IMG/VR virus record: IMGVR_UViG_3300020477_000102
Coordinates: 1 to 28,317 of that record
Source: a virus
Length of the DNA: 28,317 nucleotides
Strand: one strand, 5' to 3'
A program made the translations under genes and the position numbers. This document shows positions 7,459-13,851 of this stretch, in pieces; the first letter of the stretch is position 1, and the number at the start of each line of letters is the position of its first letter. The notes under the pieces were generated by a model. The model was not told the origin of the DNA. It saw only the letters and a program-made list of their open reading frames with translations, and did no database searches.

Positions 7459-7796
7459 GAGATAGTATGAAAGATTTGATTGGAATGAATAAAAAAGCCC
7501 TTGAAGCATATGGGCGAACAGTAGGTATCGAATTAGACCGTCGAGAGTCTAAAGACAACTTAATCACACAATTAGAGGACCATATTATGGGTAAAAAATC
7601 TAAAAAAGGAAAATCAGGACTGAAACACGCTTTTGATGCGGCTAAGGATGCAGTATCAACCGCTACAGAAACAGTTAGTGAAGCGAAAGTTCTTCTACGA
7701 GATGCAAGTACTGGAGTTTTTTACGAAGGTAAAAAGCCTGCAGGCGCTAAAGGAAAAGCCGGTACTAAAGGTGGAGTACCTTTCTGGGAAGTGTAA
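7455..7796 (+). CDS. SAP-like domain protein, 113 residues
   Basis: Residues about 5-45 form two helices with the pattern KKALEAYGRTVGIELDRR then SKDNLITQLEDH. This resembles the SAP/LEM-like helix-extended-loop-helix module found in nucleic-acid-binding proteins. It is followed by a Lys/Gly stretch (48-58), an Ala-rich helix (DAAKDAVSTATETVSEAK) and a basic Gly/Ala/Lys tail ending in GGVPFWEV. DNA or RNA binding is plausible but is inferred from the short motif only. The start overlaps the upstream stop, and the downstream gene begins on the next base after its stop. A head-associated role would suit the neighbourhood. Confidence 0.65.
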   Translation: MRDSMKDLIGMNKKALEAYGRTVGIELDRRESKDNLITQLEDHIMGKKSKKGKSGLKHAFDAAKDAVSTATETVSEAKVLLRDASTGVFYEGKKPAGAKGKAGTKGGVPFWEV

Positions 7797-7979
7797 ATGT
7801 TTATAAAGGTAGTTGACACAATTGTTACTCAAGAAATTGAGCCTGAAGAAGTAAAAACACCGCTTAAAGAATATAATGATAAAGCAACCGATAGAGTCGT
7901 ACTTTCCAAAGTTGACCAACCAAAACATAATGTTTTATATGGCGACTCATTACAACGACCGACAGGGGAGCGTAAGTGA
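7797..7979 (+). CDS. Small hypothetical protein, 60 residues
   Basis: It starts at the ATG directly after the upstream TAA and ends at TGA 7977-7979. The product begins with a short hydrophobic strand (FIKVVDTIV) and continues as a hydrophilic chain rich in Glu, Lys and Asp with a basic end (LQRPTGERK). It overlaps the start of the next gene by about 41 bases in another frame. No motif is recognised. Support comes from the exact abutment and from continuing the gene train; there is no clear ribosome site of its own, so coupling to upstream translation is likely. Confidence 0.5.
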   Translation: MFIKVVDTIVTQEIEPEEVKTPLKEYNDKATDRVVLSKVDQPKHNVLYGDSLQRPTGERK

Positions 7980-8268
7980 AGAATTCTATGAGGACATTAA
8001 TAGAATTAAGTACATTAAGCGCCTGATATCCAAATACGTAGATACAGGAAAACTCAAGAGTCGGCTGTTAATGAATCACTTGTTGGTTCTAATTAATGTT
8101 TTTGGATCATTTGCTTGTACACGTATATTGATGTATAAAATAGATCCGAAAAATCACGAGATTATTGCGACTTTTCTTGATGAGTTAAAAGCATTAACTC
8201 CAGAATTAAAATCTTTATTTACGATAGACAAAAAAGTGAGATCCATCATAAGGGAAGAATTGAAATGA
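7939..8268 (+). CDS. Conserved T4-like marine phage protein, 109 residues
   Basis: The frame is open from 7876, but I choose ATG 7939 (MATHYNDRQG). This N-terminus and the following EEFYEDINRIKYIKRLISKY match a small protein I recall from many marine T4-like myoviruses, where it begins at that methionine. The protein is helical, with a hydrophobic segment LLVLINVFGSFACTRILMYK at about 53-72 that is a buried core or weak membrane segment, and a charged C-terminal helix. It sits in the block of virion-associated genes. The function is unknown to me. The gene lacks an obvious ribosome site and ends in an ATGA overlap with the next. Confidence 0.7.
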   Translation: MATHYNDRQGSVSEEFYEDINRIKYIKRLISKYVDTGKLKSRLLMNHLLVLINVFGSFACTRILMYKIDPKNHEIIATFLDELKALTPELKSLFTIDKKVRSIIREELK

Positions 8269-9023
8269 ACCCAAAATTTAGAAAAACATATCCCGGTAAG
8301 GGTTGGGTATACGGTACCGACGATCAGCCGCCAAACCCTAAGAAGAAAGATATTATATGGATATCACAGGTACATCGTTGGGATTCTGAAGTAAGAAGTC
8401 CCAATACTAGATTTATCATAATGAAAAAGAAAGGTAAATTTAGTATGTATGCTATAGACGATAAAGAGGGACACATATTATTCCATTTCGGGGACAAGAA
8501 AGATTATGAATCTGCAAGAGAGTTTGCGTCCATTAGAAAATGGAGACAATCTACCAGTATGAAAGAAGAGGTCATACTAAACGAAGTTAGTGCCAAGACG
8601 GTTAAAGGTGCGGGCTCCGCCGCGTTGGACTTGTATTTTGTATACAAGTTCGCTAAGTTTATTGCTATGGAATGGACCGACTGGCCGGCTTATAAATTAG
8701 GAATTATCGATGATGAAGGTAAGATCATTGATAAACAACGCAATACGGCAGAAAAGAAATTTGCTTATACATTATTTCATCGCCTTCTTAGAAATTTGAA
8801 AAGATTAATAGAGAAGGTACCTGGAATGAAAAGCAAACTTAGCAAAGCCGTTGCCGCATATTTTCTATTTAAAGAGCATTGTGTACAAAACGGTGCAGAT
8901 GGAGATATGTTAGACGAAGAATTTCGTAAATATATAAATGAAAATATGCCGCTTTATGAATCAATGCAAATTGATGTATTGATGAAACAGCATATATTAT
9001 TGGAGAAGGTGAAATATGAGTAA
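8265..9023 (+). CDS. Conserved T4-like marine phage protein, 252 residues
   Basis: It starts at ATG 8265 overlapping the upstream stop (ATGA), with AGGGAAG ten bases before. Residues 1-95 are a Lys/Trp/Asp-rich domain of probable beta character (RFIIMKKKGKFSMYAID). Residues about 100-230 are helical (AYTLFHRLLRNLKRLIEKVP, then AVAAYFLFKEH). The helical half resembles a protein I recall from cyanophages near the internal or structural genes, with no assigned function. No catalytic motif is seen. The final codons overlap the following gene by 8 bases. Confidence 0.65.
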   Translation: MNPKFRKTYPGKGWVYGTDDQPPNPKKKDIIWISQVHRWDSEVRSPNTRFIIMKKKGKFSMYAIDDKEGHILFHFGDKKDYESAREFASIRKWRQSTSMKEEVILNEVSAKTVKGAGSAALDLYFVYKFAKFIAMEWTDWPAYKLGIIDDEGKIIDKQRNTAEKKFAYTLFHRLLRNLKRLIEKVPGMKSKLSKAVAAYFLFKEHCVQNGADGDMLDEEFRKYINENMPLYESMQIDVLMKQHILLEKVKYE

Positions 9024-9303
9024 TGTAGTAGGTGATGGATCAGGACCAGTAAACGTTCAGAAAGATGTTCCTTTATTTACCAAACCTTGTGGTAAAGCGT
9101 TTGGGTGTGATTATTGGACAGCTCCAGATACAGCAACATATGATAATGTTCGACTTGGGAGACAAAAATATCAACGTTGGAATTCATTTGTTGGTAAGAC
9201 TGACTGGGCTAAGGGAGTGACAGCATTTGCGAAAAAATTCCCCAAAGGTGGTATGCTGATGAAACATCCAACCGATCCAGTATTTCAAGTGATACGAAGA
9301 TAA
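9016..9303 (+). CDS. Hypothetical protein, 95 residues
   Basis: It starts at ATG 9016 inside the end of the upstream gene, with GGAGAAGGTG about 7 bases before. The first 20 residues are Gly/Val/Asp-rich and probably extended. The rest carries Cys25 and Cys31 (KPCGKAFGCDYW), several Trp/Tyr, and a basic Gly-rich end (AKKFPKGGMLMKH). No signal peptide, membrane helix or known motif is visible. It could be a small virion or accessory protein; I cannot say more. Confidence 0.65.
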   Translation: MSNVVGDGSGPVNVQKDVPLFTKPCGKAFGCDYWTAPDTATYDNVRLGRQKYQRWNSFVGKTDWAKGVTAFAKKFPKGGMLMKHPTDPVFQVIRR

Positions 9304-9307
9304 TTAT

Positions 9308-9550
9308 ATGGCTCAAGAGAAGCAAGTAAAATTGTTGTTTTGCAACAATTCTATTGTGCCTGTCTTTTGTCCATTTAGAGATTCGATCCCCAAAGTATGT
9401 TGTTGTACGTGTCCATTAAAATGGGAGTGCCACGCAAAACAAAAGGAAATGGCAGAAGATACTGGCGACTATAGCAATGTCTTACCTTGCGTTCAGTTAA
9501 CGGAAGAAGACGAAAGAGATTATTGTAATGATTGTGACCATTTGACTTGA
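9308..9550 (+). CDS. Cysteine-dense 80-residue protein
   Basis: Ten of 80 residues are cysteine: positions 12, 21, 31, 32, 33, 35, 41, 61, 73 and 76, including a CCCTC run and a C-terminal CNDC pair. There is no signal peptide, so in the reducing cytoplasm these residues more likely bind zinc or an iron-sulfur cluster than form disulfides. No known family is recognised. It is the last gene before the primase promoter, whose -35 element overlaps this gene's stop codon. Its weak ribosome site suggests coupled translation with the upstream gene. Confidence 0.6.
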   Translation: MAQEKQVKLLFCNNSIVPVFCPFRDSIPKVCCCTCPLKWECHAKQKEMAEDTGDYSNVLPCVQLTEEDERDYCNDCDHLT

Positions 9551-9575
9551 CATACATCATCAATTGGTGTATAAT
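9547..9575 (+). promoter_or_regulatory. Consensus sigma70 (early-type) promoter before primase
   Basis: TTGACA at 9547-9552 and TATAAT at 9570-9575 are both perfect and separated by exactly 17 bases. C precedes the -35 box and G precedes the -10 box, as in five other copies in this window. Transcription should begin near 9581-9582, only 3-4 bases before the primase ATG at 9585, so the message would be essentially leaderless. Confidence 0.85.
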
Positions 9576-9584
9576 ACGTAGATT

Positions 9585-10607
9585 ATGGACTATATTGACT
9601 CAAAATACATCGGAATTCTAGGTGTTCGATTAGAACAATTCAAAAAGAAGGGTAAAGCCCTCTGGAACTTCAGATGTCCTTTCTGTGGCGATTCAGCCAA
9701 AGACAAATTAAAATCTCGTGGCTACATCTTTGAAAATAAAGGAGATGTACTGTATAAATGTCATAACTGTGGAATAGCTACTGGATTGACCCAATTAATC
9801 AATCACATAGCACCTACCCTAAAACGAGAGTATATTCTAGAGAAATATAGACACAGCCCATCTTCTAGGAAATCGATAAAAAAGACTGAAGACTTCTTTA
9901 AGACGAATAAGGCTCCAGCAATCAAAGCCAATCCCCTCAAACATCTCACTTGTCTGGATTTATGTGATGTTAATCATCCAGCACGAGCATATATAAGACA
10001 AAGACAAATCCCCTCCCATCAAATTTCGAGACTGTTTTATACAGAGACTTTTAAAGAATGGACTAATACGATTGTCAAAAATAAATTCAAAGACATTAAA
10101 AAAGACGAAGGGAGAATTGTTATTCCGTTCTTTGATAAAGATGATAATTTAATTGCATTTCAGGGCCGGTCACTTGATGAAAATAACCCTTTACGTTATA
10201 TAACCATAAAGGTTACAGAAGACGAATGTAAGATATTTGGATTAGACAAAATAGACGAATCGAAACCTGTATTTGTTGTAGAAGGACCCATAGATTCATT
10301 GTTTCTAGATAATGCAATTGCAATGGCCGGGAGCGACCTGTCTAATTCTTGTAATCTAAATAGTGATACAAAATTTGTTATTGTAATGGATAACGAAAAT
10401 CGAAATAGAGAGATAGTCAAAAAAATTGAAGGGTTTATAAAAAGAGGATATTCGGTATGTATTTGGGATGAGAAAATCCAACAGAAAGATATAAACGATA
10501 TGGTTCTTTCTGGTATGAGTCCAGAAGATATACAGGCTTCTATTGTAGCAAATACATTTGAAGGATTACAAGCGACTTTAGCTTTAAATAATTGGAAACG
10601 TGTATGA
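9585..10607 (+). CDS. 61: DNA primase (T4 gp61-like)
   Basis: This is the primase subunit of the T4-type primosome, which makes RNA primers for lagging-strand synthesis with the gp41 helicase. Its 340 residues match gp61 in length and layout. An N-terminal zinc ribbon has CPFC at 31-34 and CHNC at 59-62. A central RNA-polymerase domain includes RIVIPFFDKDDNLIAFQGR at 177-195. The TOPRIM core has VVEGPID with catalytic-type E233 and a downstream VIVMDNE with D269. No ribosome site precedes ATG 9585, consistent with the near-leaderless transcript predicted from the promoter. Its stop overlaps the next start (ATGA). The assignment is firm. Confidence 0.93.
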   Translation: MDYIDSKYIGILGVRLEQFKKKGKALWNFRCPFCGDSAKDKLKSRGYIFENKGDVLYKCHNCGIATGLTQLINHIAPTLKREYILEKYRHSPSSRKSIKKTEDFFKTNKAPAIKANPLKHLTCLDLCDVNHPARAYIRQRQIPSHQISRLFYTETFKEWTNTIVKNKFKDIKKDEGRIVIPFFDKDDNLIAFQGRSLDENNPLRYITIKVTEDECKIFGLDKIDESKPVFVVEGPIDSLFLDNAIAMAGSDLSNSCNLNSDTKFVIVMDNENRNREIVKKIEGFIKRGYSVCIWDEKIQQKDINDMVLSGMSPEDIQASIVANTFEGLQATLALNNWKRV

Positions 10608-11353
10608 GTGGTGGAAAAAGTGTAGCAACAAAATCAAGATGGAAGTCTCCTGATAAGTTTTTCCCCGTTGCTGTGGATAACTTTTTTGAAAATCCGGAGG
10701 CTATTGTAAAGTATGCGAAAAAATTACCCTTTCAATCGACAGGAAGACATCCAGGTAAGAGAACACGAAATTTATGGGAAATCAATAAGGATCTTCATAC
10801 TGCGATATTATTGAAAACCTTAAGTTGCTACTATGACCTTGATTATCAGAGTATAGAGTGGGAATCCAGCATTATGGAATTTACTGAAATTCCACGATAT
10901 GCTAAGGATAAAAATGATGTTAGAAATAAAGGTTGGATACACCAAGATGTAGCTATACTAGGTAATGATGATTTAGCGGGATTGATATATCTCACACCAG
11001 ATATTGATCCTGATTCTGGTACATCATTATGGACTTTAAAGCCTGATGCGAAAGTGATAATAAACGCAGAAGAAGAGTGGTCCGCACCGGGACAAGGAGA
11101 AGAGTATGCAAAACAGTATTTAAAACAACAGGAAAATCTAGTAGAAAAATTCAGATTTCAGAATTTCTTTAATCGACTAATAATGTATGATACTAATGAA
11201 TTTCACGGTGCAAATAGCTATTGGAATGATGTTAATAAAGATCCGAGATTAACTTTAGTGTTCTTTATAGGAGGAATAGTGTCAAGTGGAGACTATCCTT
11301 TGAGAAGAGTGAAAAGCGGAGAATTTGATAAAATAATTAATACTCTTACATAA
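10604..11353 (+). CDS. 2OG-Fe(II) oxygenase-like protein (DUF6445-like)
   Basis: It has 249 residues from ATG 10604, which overlaps the primase stop; the in-frame ATG at 10592 lies within primase and is less likely. The facial triad of 2-oxoglutarate/Fe(II) dioxygenases is visible as H113-Q-D115 (WIHQDVAILG) and H201 (NEFHGAN). R215 (PRLTLVFF) is the likely 2OG-binding arginine. Strand SGTSLW and the cupin-like spacing fit. The N-terminal FFPVAVDNFFENPEA and the GRHPGKRTRNLW segment are those I associate with DUF6445. It would hydroxylate a protein or small molecule, target unknown. It is followed with a one-base overlap by a DUF6065-like gene, which suggests a working pair. Confidence 0.75.
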   Translation: MSGGKSVATKSRWKSPDKFFPVAVDNFFENPEAIVKYAKKLPFQSTGRHPGKRTRNLWEINKDLHTAILLKTLSCYYDLDYQSIEWESSIMEFTEIPRYAKDKNDVRNKGWIHQDVAILGNDDLAGLIYLTPDIDPDSGTSLWTLKPDAKVIINAEEEWSAPGQGEEYAKQYLKQQENLVEKFRFQNFFNRLIMYDTNEFHGANSYWNDVNKDPRLTLVFFIGGIVSSGDYPLRRVKSGEFDKIINTLT

Positions 11354-12060
11354 TGATTGATATAACATTTTTTACAGAAATAGAAGAACTTAAAATTGCG
11401 AATCCTCCAATATCATCAAGAGATTTTTGGCCGGAGTGGTTCAAAAAACAGAAAAATGATAAGGAAACGAATGACAAGTTAACTGTAAAAAGCTGTCCTG
11501 GAATACTTGATGTTCTTTGTTACGGATATATTATTCCATTGTGGTCAGATTATATGGTGGTACGGCTTCCTATATCTGAAAAATGTCCACAAGGTATTGG
11601 ATGGAGAACGCCACCTAACAATCTAGGTCATTTTTGTGCAGACACACATCCACAAGGTCAAATAGACAGTTATCCTTTTCCTAAAGACACGTTTAAAGGC
11701 TCGTTCAAATTGATAAATCCGTGGTCTATCAGAACGCCTCCTGGGTATAGTTGTTATTTTACAGCACCCCATTACAACAAACATCCGAACTTGACAATCC
11801 TAAGTGGGATTGTAGATACAGACATTTACCACGAGGGGCATATCAATACTTGGTTTACTGCTCCGATGAATGAAGAAATACTTCTTCCCTATGGAATGCC
11901 TGTAGTACAAGTAATTCCTTTCAAACGGGAGGAATTTAAAATGAGAACCGAAGTGGGAGATCATCGTACTACCAGTAGTAAGGTGACCCAATTCATTCAT
12001 CGTTCTATGTTTGCTAAACAGCATTATAGAAATAAGCTACTTATAAACCGATATAAATAA
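11353..12060 (+). CDS. DUF6065-like protein
   Basis: It has 235 residues; the ATG at 11353 shares a base with the upstream stop (TAATG). The sequence pattern fits what I recall of DUF6065: a Trp-rich N-terminus, SCPGILDVLCYGYIIPLWSD, then KLINPWSIRTPPGYSCYF (about 119-136), GIVDTDIYHEGHINTWF, and a C-terminal GMPVVQVIPFKREEF. The fold looks like an all-beta jelly roll. No biochemical role is established that I know of. No metal triad is obvious, although several His residues are conserved-looking. Pairing with the DUF6445-like oxygenase suggests a shared substrate. Confidence 0.7.
   Translation: MIDITFFTEIEELKIANPPISSRDFWPEWFKKQKNDKETNDKLTVKSCPGILDVLCYGYIIPLWSDYMVVRLPISEKCPQGIGWRTPPNNLGHFCADTHPQGQIDSYPFPKDTFKGSFKLINPWSIRTPPGYSCYFTAPHYNKHPNLTILSGIVDTDIYHEGHINTWFTAPMNEEILLPYGMPVVQVIPFKREEFKMRTEVGDHRTTSSKVTQFIHRSMFAKQHYRNKLLINRYK
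12052..12059 (+). promoter_or_regulatory. T4-type late promoter motif TATAAATA
   Basis: The exact octamer overlaps the last codons and stop of the DUF6065-like gene, 11 bases before the ATG at 12071. A transcript starting 6-7 bases downstream would have only about 5 bases before the start codon, so the AAAGGAAAG ribosome site would be partly lost. The motif could therefore be coincidental. Confidence 0.35.
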
Positions 12061-12070
12061 AGGAAAGAAG

Positions 12071-12283
12071 ATGCCGATTTTTGATTTTGAATGTGAGAAA
12101 TGTGGAGAGATCAAAACAGAAATAGTGAAGTATTCTAAAGATATGCACAAGAAACTGGATAAATGTGAATGCGGAGCTAAGAAATATAAACGACTTATGA
12201 CGGTTAGTTGGGGTTATACTCAAGATTTAACAACATACGACCGAAAAGAAATAAGAGAAGCAGAAAAATTGATATCTAAATAA
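12071..12283 (+). CDS. FmdB-type zinc ribbon protein
   Basis: The protein has 70 residues. MPIFDFECEKCG and a second knuckle CEC at 32-34 give four zinc ligands, C8, C11, C32 and C34, in the layout of the FmdB/CxxC_CxxC regulatory-protein family that starts MPxYxFxCxxCG. The second knuckle is CxC rather than CxxC. A charged helical tail (DRKEIREAEKLISK) follows. AAAGGAAAG just upstream is a good ribosome site. The role is likely nucleic-acid or protein binding; family members are poorly characterised. Confidence 0.75.
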   Translation: MPIFDFECEKCGEIKTEIVKYSKDMHKKLDKCECGAKKYKRLMTVSWGYTQDLTTYDRKEIREAEKLISK

Positions 12284-12294
12284 TTGGAGGTAAT

Positions 12295-12654
12295 ATGGAA
12301 GCCCATACGGCAGAAGATATAATATGGATGTTATGTGCAGTTGCAATGGTTGGAGGTGCATTATTCATCGGAAGAAGATTTAGAGATTCCCTGGGAATGA
12401 AAATATTACGAATACTAGTGTATCCGTTAATTATGATAGGAAAAATTCTTGATGGAAATTGGTGGGCAGATAAGATAGGAGAAAAGTCTGGTGCATATGA
12501 GAAAGCACGAAATAATCCAGTAGCAAAATGGTCAAGAGAACTAGCTGGTTGGAAATGGTGGGTATATCAAATAGGAGTAGGAGGAATCGGCTTAATAGCA
12601 ATAGAACTTGTTTTGAACTTAGTGGGATTAAGTCTATTACCGTGGAGATGGTAG
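12295..12654 (+). CDS. Membrane protein, 119 residues
   Basis: ATG 12295 is preceded by GGAGG at ideal spacing (TTGGAGGTAAT), one of the best ribosome sites in the window. Hydrophobic segments lie at about 9-27, 36-52 (weaker, with LRILVYPLIMIGKIL) and 88-112. A Trp/Lys/Arg-rich region (WWADKIGEKSG, then WSRELAGWKWW) lies between the second and third. The size and two to three helices would suit a holin or inner-membrane modulator, but the position next to replication genes and the lack of recognisable family leave the role open. The following gene starts on the next base after its stop. Confidence 0.65.
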   Translation: MEAHTAEDIIWMLCAVAMVGGALFIGRRFRDSLGMKILRILVYPLIMIGKILDGNWWADKIGEKSGAYEKARNNPVAKWSRELAGWKWWVYQIGVGGIGLIAIELVLNLVGLSLLPWRW

Positions 12655-13074
12655 ATGAATAAACAGGAAACTGAATGGGATAGAGTTATGCGGGCTTACC
12701 ATAAAGGTAATGCAATGCGGCTCAAAGAACTCAAAGCTAAAAGAGAACGGCACCGTGAAGTATATGAATCAAAGGGAGAAAAATCGACCTGTGAAGAAAT
12801 TCAAGCTATATTTAAAGCCGGTGGATTTATTATTGATGTAAGAAATCCTGTTGACTATATATCAGGAGGGAAAATACACAATTCAGTTAATGTTCCAATA
12901 CAGGAAATAATAAATTGGTGCAATGCGAATGAAGAAATAAATTATGATACAGAAATTCTTCTGTATTCAAATTCCGGAAATTTAGCCGGATCAGCTAAAC
13001 AAATGTTAGAAGCACATCTATATACCAATGTGACTAATATCGGTACACACAAATGGTATACACTTTGTAGCTAA
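12655..13074 (+). CDS. Rhodanese-like protein lacking the catalytic cysteine
   Basis: The 139 residues comprise a basic helical N-terminus (about 1-40) and a rhodanese fold at 45-135. The characteristic FIIDVRNPVDYISGGKIHNSVNVP is present (58-81), as are the central ILLYSNSGNLAGSA (101-114) and the closing strand VTNIG (126-130). In active rhodaneses the loop reads YCxxGxRS, with cysteine carrying the persulfide; here the equivalent residue is Ser105. Sulfur transfer is therefore unlikely, and a binding or regulatory role is more plausible. Other cysteines (46, 89, 138) are outside the loop. Confidence 0.72.
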   Translation: MNKQETEWDRVMRAYHKGNAMRLKELKAKRERHREVYESKGEKSTCEEIQAIFKAGGFIIDVRNPVDYISGGKIHNSVNVPIQEIINWCNANEEINYDTEILLYSNSGNLAGSAKQMLEAHLYTNVTNIGTHKWYTLCS

Positions 13075-13091
13075 ACTTTTCAATATGTCGT

Positions 13092-13099
13092 TATAAATA
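13092..13099 (+). promoter_or_regulatory. T4-type late promoter motif TATAAATA
   Basis: An exact TATAAATA lies in the 50-base gap after the rhodanese-like gene. The predicted start near 13106 would give a leader of about 19 bases containing the ATAGGAG ribosome site for the miniprotein at 13125. This is the best-placed rightward late promoter in the window and could serve the zinc-ribbon miniprotein, the RuvC-like nuclease and perhaps the large fibre-like gene. Confidence 0.6.
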
Positions 13100-13124
13100 C
13101 GACTTGAAAGATAGGAGTATTTTA

Positions 13125-13268
13125 ATGATAATAGTAAATATGGACTGCGATGACTGTCAAGGAACCTGTACAGTCGAACACGATCTTGAGGAAACATTAT
13201 ATGAAGTAGAATATTGTCCTTTCTGTGGTGCGGAAGATATTCAGATAGAAATAACTGAGGAAGAGTGA
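13125..13268 (+). CDS. Zinc-ribbon miniprotein, 47 residues
   Basis: ATG 13125 to TGA 13266-13268, preceded by ATAGGAG. The protein is very acidic and carries CDDC at 8-11 with an extra Cys15, and CPFCG at 31-35, a two-knuckle zinc ribbon. Similar short acidic zinc ribbons occur in marine T4-like phages (recollection). Its stop overlaps the GTG start of the RuvC-like gene, so the pair is probably co-translated. A role in nuclease binding or regulation is speculation based on that coupling. Confidence 0.7.
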   Translation: MIIVNMDCDDCQGTCTVEHDLEETLYEVEYCPFCGAEDIQIEITEEE

Positions 13269-13840
13269 TAATTGGAATCGACTATTCAATGACATCACCA
13301 GCAGTTTGTCTGGGACCGATTCCTTTTAGATATGATACCTGTAAGTTTATGTTCATCACGAAAAACAAGAAACTTGATGGACCCCACTCCCCAAACATCA
13401 TCGGACACTCTTTATACGAGTATACAGACAATCTAGAAAGATTTACAAAACTTGCTGATATGACCGTAGACTGGATAATCTCTCAGTCTTCAACCATATG
13501 GCAACTAACTGGAGTTACCCCAAATTCTATTGGTATAGAAGGATATGCTTTCGGTGCTAAAGGACAAGTATTTAATATAGGTGAAAACACCGGAATACTA
13601 AAATATAAATTAGCCGAAAGGGTATCTGATGATATTAATGTTCATTCCCCTACTACAATCAAAAAATTCGCAACTGGAAAAGGAAACGCTAATAAAGAAT
13701 TGATGTACAAAGCGTTTGTTGATGAAACTGGAGACGACCTTGCTCAATTATTTGAATTCGATCCTTACACGGGACAATCCCCTGTCTCTGATATTATAGA
13801 TTCTTATTATATAGCCAAATACCAGCATTCAAACTCATAA
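13265..13840 (+). CDS. RuvC-like Holliday-junction resolvase family nuclease
   Basis: The protein has 191 residues from a GTG that overlaps the upstream stop (GTGA), with GAGGAAGA just before. The RNase H-like resolvase fold is indicated by strand 1 IIGIDYS with D6, GIEGYAFGAKGQVFNIGE with E92, and a C-terminal SDIIDSYYIAKY with D176 and D179. The basic HSPTTIKKFATGKGNANK at 127-144 corresponds to the RuvC HSPxxVKKxxxGxGxAxK-type segment. It should cut branched DNA during recombination or before packaging, the job done by endonuclease VII (gp49) in T4. Relatives occur in marine T4-like phages. Catalytic residues appear intact. Confidence 0.82.
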   Translation: MIIGIDYSMTSPAVCLGPIPFRYDTCKFMFITKNKKLDGPHSPNIIGHSLYEYTDNLERFTKLADMTVDWIISQSSTIWQLTGVTPNSIGIEGYAFGAKGQVFNIGENTGILKYKLAERVSDDINVHSPTTIKKFATGKGNANKELMYKAFVDETGDDLAQLFEFDPYTGQSPVSDIIDSYYIAKYQHSNS

Positions 13841-13843
13841 ATA
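13836..13843 (+). promoter_or_regulatory. Near-consensus late promoter motif (CATAAATA)
   Basis: Seven of eight bases match TATAAATA. The site overlaps the stop of the RuvC-like gene and ends 8 bases before the ATG of the large structural gene, which lacks a clear ribosome site. A transcript starting here would be almost leaderless. A virion gene ought to have late expression, but this single-mismatch motif is weak evidence. Confidence 0.3.
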
Positions 13844-13851
13844 TCTATATT

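Noticed and set aside
11792-11820. CTTGACA followed by TAGATA as a possible promoter
   Set aside because: The -35 box is good, but the -10 candidate is poor, the spacing is 16, and it sits mid-gene with no start downstream that needs it.
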